A stretch of DNA of 64,000 nt from Paulinella micropora (Eukaryota > Cercozoa > Imbricatea > Euglyphida): assembly GCA_009731375.1 (NCBI GenBank), contig BJOX01000234.1:394625-458624 (forward strand). Direction: 5' to 3'. Of the stretch, positions 32,094-43,913 are shown one piece after another. The number at the start of each line of letters is the position of its first letter. The first letter of the stretch is position 1. A program made the position numbers and the translations under genes. The notes below the pieces were generated by a model that saw only the letters and a program-made list of their open reading frames with translations, did not search any database and had not been told where the DNA came from.

Positions 32094-33782
32094 TTATGGG
32101 TTTTGAAAATAGTTTGGATTGTATCTATAATTATCATATTCCGCACCAAAGGGTTGGGGTGGTGAAGCATAATTATAGAAATAAGGAGAGTAAGGACTAC
32201 CAAAAGCATAATTACTTGGAGGATTGACGAGCGGTTTAAAATCCTTTCTTTCTGGGCGAGTTTGAACTTGTCGCGGGATTTCAGCGGGGAAGTTTCTAGT
32301 TAGTTTTCGTTTCATTTTTGGAAACTCTCTTTTGTCTCTCATTCTGGTCTGGATGACTGCTCTATTGTATCTATTCAACATAAAGTGATTATTTGTGTTG
32401 CCATAACGTGTGTTATCTAGTGATTCAAAATCATTCTTGGTGTCTAGCATGCGATCGCGTCTTAGTTCGTTGCCTTTAATAAGTGGGTTTGTTTGTGAAG
32501 TGCCGATACCTCCATTTTGGTCGCTTGGCATTAGAAAACGAATAAGTGCTAACATATCTTCTCTTTCATCGGCGGGAGATTTCCCCATAAGTTTATCAAC
32601 CAATTGGTCAATGCTTCTCATGCTATCAACCATGGCTTGATTTGGTGTTGTTGCTGGATCTTGGTCATCTGAAACTTTGTATTCTTTCATCATTTCTTTG
32701 AGTTTTTCATCTTTAACTTTCTCCTCCCAGAATGGGAGTCCCTGTTTTGTTCCACTTTTATAAACACCTCCTTCATACTCTGGTTGTGGATTTGGCGGTG
32801 CTGGTGCTTGCGTTGGTTGCGGTGCTGGTGGTTGAGTTTGCGGTGGCATAGTTTGCGGTGGCATAGTTTGCGGTGCTGGTGTTGCTTGCGGTGGCATAGT
32901 TTGCGGTGCTGGTGTTGGTATTGGTATTTGTTTTCTTGGCACGCTCGCATCCTTCAATTCTAAATCCTCTAATTGCTTCATTTGGTCTGGTGTTAATTTA
33001 CCCCGCATTTCTTGATAAATTCTCTTATCCAAAATATCATCTGCGTCTGCTACGTCTGATATACTAGCACCTTGATTTAGTGCTTGTTTGATGGCCTCTT
33101 CCCATCCAACTTTTGGATCGTCATAATTGGAAAGTTTAATTTTCTTTCCAGTTTTCTCTTTCAACGATTTAACAAATCCCTTTAAGTACCTCTTTTGGGC
33201 GCCTTTATCATCAAGTATGAGCAAGTTATTGCCCAGTCCAATAGTATCTGCTACTACCATATTGTCTGAGTATGCGATCGGGACTTCAACGCTAAGATTT
33301 ATATCTTTTTCTATACTTGGTGGAATATCTTTTGTGCTCTGTGTATTTATTTTTTCTATAAAATCATTAATTGTATTTTCATTTGCTGGTGCGATAAGAG
33401 AATATCCTTTCACGCCATCCGCTTTTTCTTGCGATTTAACCATTTGATTAAACGAATTTACTAAGTTTTCATATTGTTTGCTGAATTTAGCAGGATTTGC
33501 TATTTTATTTACTTTAAAATTAGTGTCTTGATCAAAACTGCCCACATTATTCATAACCCCAATCATAGAAGTTAATGTTTGGTCTACATTGCGTATAAAA
33601 GTATCGTATTTCGCATCTGGAGGTGTTAATTTAATAGTTTTCCAGAATTTCATCGCGTCCAAATATGATACTCCACTGCGGGCTCTTCCTTGTGCTTGTA
33701 ATGCCATTTTAGATATATCCGCTTTTGAGAGCATTGAATTGTAATTGTCAGAAATAGTTTTAGCAACTTCGGCCGTAGCCAA
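32094..33782 (-). CDS. Large Pro/Gln-rich viral protein, 5' truncated
   Basis: 562 open codons with no ATG at the start. Going upstream, the frame meets a stop near 33,810 without passing an ATG, so the true N-terminus has been lost at the provirus edge. It has an alpha-helical N-terminal half, a mid-section of repeated PAPQTMPPQ-type blocks (about residues 290-345), an acidic/charged stretch (ADEREDMLALIRFL) and an Asn/Tyr/Pro-rich tail (SPYSPYFYNYASPP). Large low-complexity proteins of this kind sit beside the ATPase in several PLVs, probably as virion components; function unknown. Confidence 0.65.
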   Translation of the reverse strand: MATAEVAKTISDNYNSMLSKADISKMALQAQGRARSGVSYLDAMKFWKTIKLTPPDAKYDTFIRNVDQTLTSMIGVMNNVGSFDQDTNFKVNKIANPAKFSKQYENLVNSFNQMVKSQEKADGVKGYSLIAPANENTINDFIEKINTQSTKDIPPSIEKDINLSVEVPIAYSDNMVVADTIGLGNNLLILDDKGAQKRYLKGFVKSLKEKTGKKIKLSNYDDPKVGWEEAIKQALNQGASISDVADADDILDKRIYQEMRGKLTPDQMKQLEDLELKDASVPRKQIPIPTPAPQTMPPQATPAPQTMPPQTMPPQTQPPAPQPTQAPAPPNPQPEYEGGVYKSGTKQGLPFWEEKVKDEKLKEMMKEYKVSDDQDPATTPNQAMVDSMRSIDQLVDKLMGKSPADEREDMLALIRFLMPSDQNGGIGTSQTNPLIKGNELRRDRMLDTKNDFESLDNTRYGNTNNHFMLNRYNRAVIQTRMRDKREFPKMKRKLTRNFPAEIPRQVQTRPERKDFKPLVNPPSNYAFGSPYSPYFYNYASPPQPFGAEYDNYRYNPNYFQNP

Positions 33783-33889
33783 ACCATTACTCGTTAGATA
33801 ATCGCTACTTCAATAGGCTGGCCAGGCAGAAGAGCCAAAAGAAAAAGCAAGGCAAGACGGGCCAGGGGGGGGGGGGGCATTTTTCACGC

Positions 33890-34426
33890 ATGACAAAGGC
33901 TCAATGTATTGCTTTGCTGCAGAAGTTAGGTTTGCCCACGGAGGGCAAGGTGGCGGAACTGCGGGAGCGTCTGAACAGCGACATCTCGCAAGGTTCCGAC
34001 AAGCCCCAGGCTAAGGCGAAGCGCTCTAAGTCTGGCAAGCGGGGCAAGAGGAAAGGTGGGAAAGCTGAGGCTGCAAGCCCCCCAGCTGCTAAGAAACGCA
34101 AAGGCTCGTCGAAAGGTATACGTCTGGTGTGGCAGGGCTTACCGTTTGCTTACTTTTTTTTGTTTGTTTGGACGCTGCCAGGGACAGTGAGGAAGACCAG
34201 ATGCAAACGCGTTGACTATTCAGGGCAAGACGAAGACGGAGAAGGTGATAGCGAGGACGTGGAAGCTGTGGAGCCCTGGAGATGCAACACGTGCGGGTTT
34301 GAGAACCGAAAGCATTCGTGTTTTGTTGAAGGATGCGAGTTGTGCGATCGTGCTGCATCTAGTGATAGCGACGAAGCAGACGAAGAGAGCGATTATGAAG
34401 ACTTGTATCAGGATGATTCCGTTTAA
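33890..34426 (+). CDS. SAP-domain and RanBP2-type zinc-finger protein
   Basis: ATG at 33,890 after a G-run. The N-terminus TKAQCIALLQKLGLPTEG plus VAELRERL is a SAP DNA-binding motif, followed by a Lys/Arg-rich nuclear stretch. A likely in-frame GT-AG intron lies at 34,116-34,181 (66 nt; the reading frame is open either way). Then an acidic part and WRCNTCGFENRKHSC with ELC downstream, a RanBP2-type zinc finger (C-x2-C-x8-10-C-x2/4-C), and an acidic tail. Predicted nuclear. It may belong to a transposon, as another SAP protein here does. It starts 100 bp from the broken virus end. Confidence 0.6.
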   Translation: MTKAQCIALLQKLGLPTEGKVAELRERLNSDISQGSDKPQAKAKRSKSGKRGKRKGGKAEAASPPAAKKRKGSSKGIRLVWQGLPFAYFFLFVWTLPGTVRKTRCKRVDYSGQDEDGEGDSEDVEAVEPWRCNTCGFENRKHSCFVEGCELCDRAASSDSDEADEESDYEDLYQDDSV

Positions 34427-35240
34427 ATTCGTCTGCTTCTGTCGCTGTTTGTTTGACCCGCAAGGTGGCGGTCGAAGCAAGCGTACACGCTCTCCTCCCT
34501 TCCTCGCTCCCCCCCCCCCCCCCCCCCCCCCCCCCNNNNNNNNNNCATTAAGAGTATTAAATTAGTCTAAGTATATTGAATTTCAGTAGAAAGATTGGTA
34601 AAAAACGATCTGGCAAGACAATTACAACTTAATAGGTCATGCTGGGGTTTAGCTGACATAGCTGAGATTTAGCGTACATACAAGGCGCCGACCGGCTAAC
34701 TACAGCAAGGAGTTTTGTAATTAAAAGTCTTTATTAATATGTTTTCTTTACATCCAAACGTTTTAAAAGCAATAATTAATGGATTCAATGATATCTGAAC
34801 AGTTTCGCAAAAAAAATGAAAGGTCGCAAAAAAGTACGACCGGCACCTTATTATTTACCAGCGCGTCCTATGTCTTCTTGTTTCTGTTTCCAGTGCCTCT
34901 TGCTGTCGCAGGCTCTGCCCCGCTCGATGAGCGAGCCAGACTCAGCAGGTGGACGGTCGGCCCCTCCCATGTCGGTGCTCTCAAGTGGCTGACGATCTAC
35001 AACCGCCACCCTTCAAAACCTGATCCCACACGAGAACTCCCTCCCATCATCCCCTCTCCAACCGCCACCTTCCAAAAAAAAAAAACTTCGACGACCCAGG
35101 TGGCACCGTTCACAACCTTTTTCTGGACAGTTTTTGGCCTGATAGCTCGTGCTTCCTGTTTTTTAAAAATTTTGGCCTGATAGCTCGTGCTACCTTTTCT
35201 CGGGTTTGCAGGTGGTGAAAAATCAAATCTAGCCCTTTTT
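34427..35240. other. Non-coding, with poly(C) and an assembly gap
   Basis: A C-run (34,511-34,535) leads into an N gap. Beyond it is AT-rich DNA and a Pro/Ser-type open stretch without motif. No gene that I can support. Confidence 0.4.
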
Positions 35241-35289
35241 GGAGTGGGGGAAGGTCGTTGATATGGCGTTGGAGCCTGTGTCTTTGGAT

Positions 35290-35534
35290 AACGAAATCAG
35301 GAGTTTGCAGCCTGGGCTGTCGCCAGTGAGGTTGACAGCACCAGGTCCAAATTCATCCTGGCCAATGCCGTCCAGGACATGGGAGTACGTGCTGCGGCAC
35401 GTTTGATGGTAGGGCATCCGCATTTGCCCCTTTTTCGACTACTCTTTGCCGTGCCACTTTGTGGCAGGGTGTGTCGACAAACAAGGCCCGCTACTGGGAC
35501 CAGAAGGCGCGTGACCACACATTCCATCCAGGTA

Positions 35535-35571
<37 letters not shown>

Positions 35572-35960
35572 CTATGCGTATGTGTGTGTTTCTCTCTCGT
35601 TTTGCACTCTAACGGATTTTTTTTCTATGACGAGATCGCCATGGTGGGCGCCGTTACAGCACCCTGGAGTAGCCAGACGAACTGGCATTGCAGTGGGCAG
35701 TTTTCTAGATGTGGCGTACAGGTATTTTTGTCTTGCACTGTTTGTTTACATATGGCTTCCAACAGAACCAGCGCTCACGGACGATCAAGTCGTTGACTTC
35801 TTGCGCCAACAAGGCTGGACGTGGGTAATTGGTTTTTTTTGCTTTGATAAACTGCCACTTCTGGTTATCCTCTCTAAATCCATTATTACGCCGGACTGGG
35901 AGAGGTTGATGGATTTTGAGAGGGTAACACTAGATAATAATAACAATAATAAAAACAATA

Positions 35961-36011
<51 letters not shown>

Positions 36012-36511
36012 GTGCTTCTCTGTCAATGGCTGATGCATTTCTGCACATGCGCCTCCATCGTCTCACCCGTGAGGGGAGTACGAAGAATTGACGATAAGCT
36101 CTAATGACACCCCCGCAAGGGCAGTTCCAACACTTCCAGACGGGCCGGTATGTTCAATGAAAATACTGGTCCAGACGGATCGGTATGTTCAATGAAAATA
36201 CTGGTGGCACCGACGGGAATCGAACTGGCGACAGGGCCCAATAATAATAATAATAACAATAATAATAATGATAATAGTGCTTCTCTGTCAATGGCGGATG
36301 CAAATCTGCACATGCGTCTCCATCATCTTACCCGTGAGGGGAGTACGAAGAATTGACGATAGGCTCTAATGACACCCAACACTTCCAGACGGACCGGTAT
36401 GTTCAATGAAAATACTGGTGGCACCGACGGGAATCGAACTGGTGACAGGGCCCAGATGGTAGAACTTGACCACTGGGCTATCACGGTGTCCAATAATAAT
36501 AATAATAATAT

Positions 36512-36570
<59 letters not shown>

Positions 36571-36632
36571 CTCACGGGTGAGACGATGGAGGCGCATGTG
36601 CAGAAATGCATCAGCCATTGACAGAGAAGCAC

Positions 36633-36672
<40 letters not shown>

Positions 36673-37503
36673 GTTATTATTATTGTTATTTTCTCTTCTC
36701 TTTCTTTCTCTTTCACCCCCTTTTTGTGTGTGTGTGGGGGGGGGGGGTCCATGCCAATAGTTGGAGCCGGGTGTTCGTGGAGCCGGGGCACAGAGAGTAG
36801 CACTGATCAGAGTTAATGTTTTTGGCTGGACACTCAAAAAGGCGTCTGTCACTAATCCCGATAAGTACACTCTGCATAATTTACTCTATGCCATGGACTT
36901 TGTGTTTTGGGTGCGGCGACAGGATCCGTCTCGATTGACGTACTTGGATGAGTCCCATTTCGAAAATTGGGGTAATTTGTATGTCCATCTGTTTACACAG
37001 AGGTCGCATGGATGTTTGTTTTACAGATTGTAGTCGTTGCTGTATTGCCGGGCCCCGCGGGGGGAGAGAGTGACTAGGTCTAGGCACATGTCAGAGGCAG
37101 CTAGGACGTCCTTTAGCGTTACATACATGACTACCCTAACACATCCGAGAGGGGGGGTATGTTAGCTATCAGGGATGGTTCAAATGATACAATAGATTAT
37201 TTTGAGTCGCTTGTTGATGCATGTCACAATGGCTATTTGCGGGAGGGTGATATTCTCGTGGCGGATAATGCGAAAATTCACGGGGCAGCAGATGTAGCTG
37301 ATTTGCACGATATGTTGTTTGCTGTTGTGGAAGTGACATATGTACGTGTGCCTGCCTATTTTCCAGAAATAATGCCCCCCTGAGTTAGTTTTTCAGAATG
37401 TGAAGCGCTATATGCGCACAGAGGTTTTGGCACCTTTCGGGAGGAGATTTTGAAGGGATTTGCGCGTGGAACTTGCTTAGAGTTTGTAGCTCGTCAGTAC
37501 AGG
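35290..37503 (+). pseudogene. DDE-superfamily (Tc1/mariner-like) transposase, intron-containing, broken
   Basis: N-terminal exon pieces: FILANAVQDMGVRAAARLM (35,350-35,410), STNKARYWDQKARDHTFHP (35,465-35,530) and LTDDQVVDFLRQQGWTW (35,775-35,825), which read as DNA-binding helices. After a ~950-bp stretch full of SINEs the catalytic part appears: RLTYLDESHFENWG (first D, 36,940), DILVADNAKIHGAAD (second D, 37,250) and VRVPAYFPEIMPP (third-acid region, 37,350). A TGA after that, and probable frame changes around 37,060-37,160, break it. The family moves by cut-and-paste; terminal repeats were not found. Confidence 0.7.
35930..36700. mobile_element. Cluster of three SINE copies inside the transposase intron
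   Basis: Two minus-strand copies (about 35,935-36,240 and 36,241-36,492) and one plus-strand 3' end (about 36,568-36,700) of the SINE seen at 156-446, each with its ATT/AAT tail. The first copy lacks box A; the second keeps the full tRNA-like head (boxes at about 36,445-36,480, reversed). Head-to-tail and convergent joins run through the trinucleotide repeats. Confidence 0.85.
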
Positions 37504-38718
37504 ATGTGTATTCCCCAGTGACTTGATTTTAATAATAGATGATGTAAATCCAAGTCGATGTATATTAATATTGTATGGAAGGCAAACTTTCAAGTTTACT
37601 GACTTATTAAACTTATACCGGATCTGTATAAATTGATTTCTATCATTGTTAATATATACCGGAGTAAAAAACTTAACGTATATATATATATAAAAGTTAA
37701 ATGTATAAAAAAAAGTTATGCGTATAAAAAAGTTGAAAGTATTGATATAAAAAAGTTCAACGTATAAAAAAAGTTAAAGATATAAAAAAAGTTATGTGTA
37801 TTAAAAAAGTTTAACTTTTTTATAAGATAGAACTTTTTTATAAGATAGAACTTTTTTATAAGATAGAACTTTTTTATAAAAAAGAAAAAAATTCATAGAG
37901 TTTGTGTGTTAACTTGAATATCGACAATTATAAATAAGGATCAAGGATGGTCACAGTGGAAAATGTGTAGGCATCACCCCACGGATAGCGGGTAAAAAGT
38001 AGCCCTTTTCCAGTATCGTTTGTCAGGATTGGACCTAATACCATTTTATTCCTTGTATGTTGCAGTTTTCTTTTTCTGCTTCACTGAGCTAATACAACGA
38101 GGCATCATTCTCATCTTTTGAGGACTGTGTTTGGTTGTATTATAATACTACCGACTTTTTCTACTTGTCTGTTAAAATCAAAAGATATTATTTAACTTGA
38201 TGCGACAAGCCGGGGCACGGTCTATATCTAATGAATTCCAAGCACTCTGATATGTAATAATCTAACCTTCCCTCTTGCAAAAAGAGAGGAAACCAGTATG
38301 GTGGGAAAATGTAGAAGACTATCAGAGCCAAGCAGCAAACTTATGTGAGTTTGGATACAACCACAAGGGATAAATACACAACGAACTCTGATCATGATTA
38401 AAAGTTTCTATGACTGCATTAAGTCCGAGCCCTGACTCCTGAGAGCAGGTGAAATACAATACCAGTAAATAGCAGAGCGGTCACTTCGTTTATTTACTGT
38501 AATGCCCCCAACGATAGCTCGTAGAAAAGAAGTAGGTAATGTTCAGCATTGGACAATTAATTAGACCCTTCCTCCTCAGCCATGTCCGTATTGCTATTTT
38601 GTACGTTGGCAATAGTCATTACGATAAGTAGTATTATTAGCTATTAATACAGTCATTTTAGAGTACCTTTTCTTGTACTGGTGGCACCAGCTTTTTACCA
38701 TTACCATTATTACCAATA
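37504..38718. repeat. AT-rich non-coding with short tandem motifs
   Basis: 37,670-37,810 repeats (a)gta-ataaaaaagtt units of varied length. 37,815-37,880 holds four copies of an 18-bp unit, acttttttataagataga. The rest shows no coding signal. Confidence 0.6.
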
Positions 38719-39540
38719 TCAGGCCGTTTCGTGGGTCATTTTCCAGAGGTACATCTTTTGTGTGACGTCGTCAGTTAGACTGGCGGGAATTGTTTCATTA
38801 TTGTTAAATTCTTCTGCGTGGGAAATCGTTGACCGGTAGGAGGGGGACGCCCCGAGTGCCGTTTGCCGTTTGGAGAAGTCGCGAGGGTTTTCTTCCAACG
38901 GGTTATCGAGCCTTGCAGCGTGTCTGTGCAACGGATCGCAGAGGAGAACCTTCGGTCAAGGGGTGTGGGGTCCACCTTAAGTGACCCCGTTACAGGAAAG
39001 TGCGCATTTTCGATTGAGTGGCTACAGCTGATCACTGTAGACACTACCCACGCCCTGCTCTGCTTGTGTGCAGTGCAATGGCAAGGTGGGTGACCAGTGG
39101 GACAGGACAGAGAGACAGAGGGTTACACCGAATCGTACAGGTCGTAGTGCGAGAGGGGGTGGACCTCCTAAAGGTGTTGTTCATTTGTTCTGTGACGTGG
39201 CAAGTTGTGTTGGACGTGGTCCCGTCCTGGATCGAGCACCAGGAGCCACGGACACAACAGTGTACAAGGCCAGTGAACAAGACAGCAGCAAGTTGTGTTG
39301 GACGTGGTCCCGTCCTGGATTGAGCACCAGGAGCCGGACACAACAAGTGTGCAATGCTAGTGTGCAAGACCGTAAGCCAGTTGTGTTGGACGTCGTGCCT
39401 TTCTGGTTTGAGCACCAGAAGCCACGGACACAACAGCTTACATTGCAAAGCTATTGTTGAACTCGTGCTGCATCCTCGCATCTACTCCTTGTATCATTGC
39501 TGTGACTGTGTGAGGAGTGAGAGAGAGGTGTGGTGAGGTT
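38719..39540. repeat. Minisatellite of ~85-95 bp, three copies, in non-coding DNA
   Basis: The block agttgtgttggacgt is followed by tgagcaccaggagcc-like and acggacacaaca-like sequence, and starts near 39,202, 39,290 and 39,377. Open frames on both strands follow the repeat, and I see no domain. Confidence 0.6.
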
Positions 39541-40433
39541 GTGTGCTCTGAAGAACCGTGCATTGGACACTAGGGGAGGAGCGAAAAGTAATTGTTTAGG
39601 TAGTTGTACAAAAACAACTACAAACCTAGGTAGGTTGAAGAACTGACTTTGCAGATAGGGCTGATAGTAGGTGGAAGGCTATCACAAGTGGTAGCTGAGG
39701 TAGCCTCTATGTAGTCTGTGCAATAGAGTCAGTGGTAGCACACGTAGTTGAAGAGAGAGAGAGAGAGAGAGAGAGAGAGTAAAGAACATAGAAGATTTTC
39801 AAACGGACTAGTCCCTTTTGCCTCATTTTGCCTAGGCAAACTTGAGGCAAAGTAGAGGCAAAATAATACTTGTTTCATGTGTATATTTTCATTATTTATG
39901 TAAATAAACATGTTTTAATTAGTAACAAATGATTTTACATGTGTTTTCAAGTGGCTAGGATCACTAAAGAGGCAAAAGTAGCATGAATTACTTCTCGCTA
40001 AAAGTGACAATGTTAAAACTATGTTTTCGTAACAAGAAAATTCATACAACACACAGCTTCAGTGTGATTTCAATTAATTTAATTACGGAAAAGCTAAATA
40101 TATTAAAATCTCACACCAGAAATAAGTTTGTCAACTAGTATGTATAAATTAATTGTCACTAGTTTATCTTCCGGCAAATTCAAAGTTTTACTAAGACTGA
40201 AAAAATCAATATAAGCTTGGAAACGATGGAAATAAATGGAGAACAGTTGTAACTAATCATAAAACTAATTAATATTTAATATTAAATATAAGTATCAACT
40301 TAGTATTAACAGTATATATATATATTAATATCATGTCACGGAAGCACTGTTTTAATCAAAAGTGACCAAGTCAAATTTAACTGAGGATTGAACAATATGA
40401 ATCGCTAGAAACACAACGAGCAGTGATTTACAG
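39541..40433. other. AT-rich non-coding; 3' flank of transposase copy 2
   Basis: Holds (GA)n at 39,751-39,779 and the acggaaaagctaaa segment (40,094) shared with the flank of the 15.8-kb copy. No gene seen. Confidence 0.45.
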
Positions 40434-43130
40434 TCACTCATCATCTGCACTGATTGCCATCGGCTCATGCTCTTCAGATGATGAATCTGACATATCTGAA
40501 CGGACTCCCTGAGCCCTTGATTGAGCTCTCTCTTTTCTCTCGTCGTCGCTAAGGCCGTAGACACGAGCAAACCTGTGCCTGACACGTGCGCGCGCAGCAG
40601 AATGAGGGCGATTGCGGACTGCTTCCCCAGGCGGAATTATAAACTCGTCATCCGATGAGTCGCTATTCGAAGAAAACTGTAGGGATTTCTCTTCGGCTGC
40701 ACGCTCAACTCTCCTCCTCTTTCGCCTCCTTGCTGCTGGTCTCGCTGGCTCTCGTTGTGCCGGCCTTTCCTGTTCTGCAGAATCATCAGCACACGATAGT
40801 ACACGATCAATCAAGATTGGCTTTGTGCCGCTGCGCCGCTGGCCCCTCTTGGCCAACCAAGACTTGAGTTCCTGTACTGATGCTTTCTTTAAGCCCTCCG
40901 CTGTCGGATTTTCGGCCAGGATTTGCGAAACACGCAAACGCGGAGCGGGAAATCGTTGGGCAACGCCAAAATCGTGCTCCCTTATCTTTTCCTCGTCTAA
41001 CGCTTTTGCGACATACCAAGGGGGGTGAGCTTCAGGCTGATCGTTCGAAAAAGCCTTCCTAGGAACCAATTTCTCTTCCGCATCGGACAGCATGTTGACA
41101 TCATCCTGCGCTGCCTGACGGTCGGCCGGTAGGGCCCACAGATCTTCCGGTAAATCATCCAGCACGCGGAAATTTGCTTCCCATTTGAAACCCGCCTTGT
41201 CCCATTGCAAAGTGCCCAGGTCGACCTGGCAACCCACCCTCGCCAAATGATTCGCGTGAGCTCAGAAAATTCCAGAACTTCCTCCAATCCACCGGTGGTA
41301 GCTTCTTTGGACGGGCTGCCGCTGCACCAAACAATTAAATGATGAAAAGCAGCGAGTGTAACATCATAATCATACAATACGATACAAGCAAATGATATGT
41401 GCGAACAAATCAGACCCAACTACCAGGTTCTTTGATATATGCGATTATATCGTCCCCATCTGCTTGATTGAAAAAACACCGTGCCAGCGTTTCTGTGCAT
41501 CGCCCCAAGTCTTTACTCTAACTCGAGGCAGCCCCCTACTTCCCTCATCGCCCTCACGGTATTGCCAAGCCAATGGTCTCTGAAAGTACTTCAGGGAAGG
41601 GCTCGCTGAATCGGCAAAATACCCAGTCAAATCGTGTTCAGATGCTAACAGCAAAAGGCAGTAAGACTCTCGGTTTTTTAACCCTAGCATGAGTTTGAAC
41701 AATGCCTGTGCAAAATTGGTAGTCATAAGGGTGGTATCGTACCCTAAGTACCTCATTACAAAGAATTTCTGATCCTGCACTGAGTGCGAGTGCTTGGTAA
41801 CCATCCTATACGTTTCAATGTCAGATTTCCAGTTTTTTTTATAAGGTGACACCAAAACATCATGGTAGTCTCAGATGTGTTCTCGACTCCCCCATCCCAA
41901 TCAACGTATAGTTTTTGGCAGCTTTGGTTCTGGAATGGTACAACTCCCACCTGCATAACCAATACAAGAAATCAATGTTGGAGTTAGCGCTATGTGAAAC
42001 GTTTCGAAGATGGCAGAGAATTAATAAAGTTACGATTGTGTGCATACATAATTGCGCCACCTGCATGCATTCTGACTACGTACCGACCCCGAAAATCAGT
42101 GAAGAACCGCGGGAACACCAGGGCACATGAAAAGGCCTAGTCATGTCTATTGTCATAGACGTCACTCTCTGTCTGTCCTTGCCCCTGCGTTAGAAAGGCA
42201 CAAAAAAAACCAAGTAAGGCATGATAGGAAGTTAAGTTGGGCTTACCCCTCCACCGCCCGTTGCATGCAGCCACGGCGGCAAGCGCGATGTATCTTATTG
42301 TGCAGCCGATTTGATACCCTCCATTGGTTTGNNNNNNNNNNATTGTGCAGCCGATTTGATACCCTCCAGTGGTTTTCATCCTCTTGGGTTTTGAAACTAA
42401 GCAATAAATAAATAAATAAATAAATAAATAAAATTGTTTTAGGAGTCGAACATGAAAACGCGATAGGAATAGAATACCCTGATTGATGTGCACTTGCAAG
42501 CTCCATGCAAATTTCACATTTGGCAAAGTCTCCTTTACGAATAGGCTTCACCCGCCCAAACTCCGCTTGCCACACCTTCCTCACCAAACTTTCGCTCGGG
42601 CCCTCAACAGATACAGAACCTGTCAGGACTAGGTTCTTTTTTGCCAACTCGCATTCCTTCATGACGTAACGATAAACGGTCGGAAAATTCATGGTATCTT
42701 GCATGTAAAAAAAACCATCAGCTATAGTTTCTTCCTCCTGCTCAACCATGAATTTTTTATGTAAGAGAGTCCAAACAAGGTCTTCATTAGGGGCCTCACC
42801 TTTATCATAGTCTGAAAAATAAGTGTTGTCTTCGTTCAAACCCTTAAGTGCTCTGCGCATAGTCTTATCGCCTACCCCATGGACCCTCATCCACATTGTC
42901 CGACATACTCTAGCACCTTTATAACGATACTCCACTTTACGATTTTTATCAGTTTCCATGCTTTGCATCATGCTTGCTACCCATCTCGCAAGATCTGACC
43001 TCTTCAGCTGTTCTGGATTTAACTGCACAAAAAGGTTCTATCCATTTGTTGCATTTCAAGGTCTTACAGCAAGGAGCTTTCATCTCTTCTTTCAGCTCCT
43101 CCCACGTACATCCCCAATATCTTTGAAAGC
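40434..43130 (-). pseudogene. SAP-domain DDE-like transposase, second copy, more complete but frameshifted
   Basis: It adds the N-terminal exons missing from the first copy: CCKTLKCNKW (about 43,060), QLKRSDLARWVASMMQS, YRYKGARVCRTMWMRVHGVG and VRKVWQAEFGRVKPI plus AKCEICMEL (43,028-42,480). An intron with (AATA)n and an N gap follows, then KIHRACRRGC (about 42,290), VTSMTIDMTRPFHVPW (about 42,160), MHAGGAIMYAH, VDWDGGVENTS, IETYRMVTKHSHS (41,960-41,445), and the SAP exon (41,246-40,434; SVQELKSWLAKRGQRRSGT) with an acidic tail. Frameshifts near 42,090, 42,040 and 41,890 kill it. The N gap at 42,332 is again flanked by duplicated sequence. Confidence 0.75.
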
Positions 43131-43858
43131 TTTTCGGCCTCGTCTCTCTGCTTGCTACTTTTTTTCTTTTTTTTCTTTCTTTTTTGTGTAATACTGGCAT
43201 AAGACAGAGGGGATGTTCGGCTGCAGCGAGGAATAGGTATATTGAGAGTAATATACAAAGGTAGGGTGCTGGTGCGGAAATCAAGGTCCTTGGCATGGGG
43301 AGTGGTAGAAGAAGCAGAAGACGTAGGAGAGAATATAGATGCAAACTGCTTACGATAAGATTGTCCAAGGGGAGAGGCAGTGTTAGTAATGGGCTAAGGG
43401 GGGGGAGGAAGTTCAAGCTTAGATGAAATAAGTGCAGGAGTTGATGAGTAGCCAAGTACACGTTGAAGGTAGAGAGAGGATTCGAAGGAGTCTCTACCTT
43501 CTGCGGTCGGCAATGTAGGCTCTGGAGTAGGTAAAACGGGCAGGCTACCACCAAAAACCTTGATAAACATGGCCCCCGCCACGCCTCCAAGAAGCTTTCT
43601 CTTCATTGGCCTATACAGATATGCATAGCTTAGAGATTGCAGGGATACAGGAGGGGTATAGGAGGGGTAATATATTAGGAGGCAGTGCAGAAAAGTAAAG
43701 TGCAAAGCATTCCTGGCTATCAGACTGAGACCTCGGGGCTAGCATGGGTAATACGTCCCGGGAGGGGACGCAAGTGACCCTTCCCTCTCCCCGCTAGGAC
43801 GATCGAATCGTCAGGTCCGTCATCAACCGCGCAGTGCAACAACGCAAAAGCAAAAGTG

Positions 43859-43913
<55 letters not shown>

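Larger units (their letters stand above)
23412..33790. mobile_element. Integrated Polinton-like virus, decaying and right-truncated
   Basis: A gene-dense, intron-poor, AT-rich block unlike its surroundings. It holds a tyrosine recombinase, penton, double jelly-roll capsid protein, A32-type packaging ATPase and spike-like protein, the morphogenesis set of Polinton-like viruses and virophages. No DNA polymerase, primase-helicase or retroviral-type integrase is visible. The right end cuts the last gene before any ATG, and unrelated DNA starts by about 33,800. The left limit is uncertain (23.0-24.4 kb). Four genes are broken. N gaps at 26,908, 27,100, 28,777, 31,089 and 31,514 interrupt genes and are assembly joins. 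Confidence 0.88.

Noticed and set aside
23412-33790. Piece of a giant virus (NCLDV) genome
   Set aside because: Penton, single short double jelly-roll capsid protein and small size match Polinton-like viruses; no NCLDV polymerase, helicase or transcription genes are present.
155-36492. Functional tRNA genes from box A/box B matches
   Set aside because: The T-stem pairs poorly and the heads are repeated with a common SINE body and ATT tail; they are SINE promoters.
37680-37880. CRISPR-like array from the spaced ataaaaaagtt repeats
   Set aside because: Units and spacers are short, irregular and AT-only, and the genome is eukaryotic.
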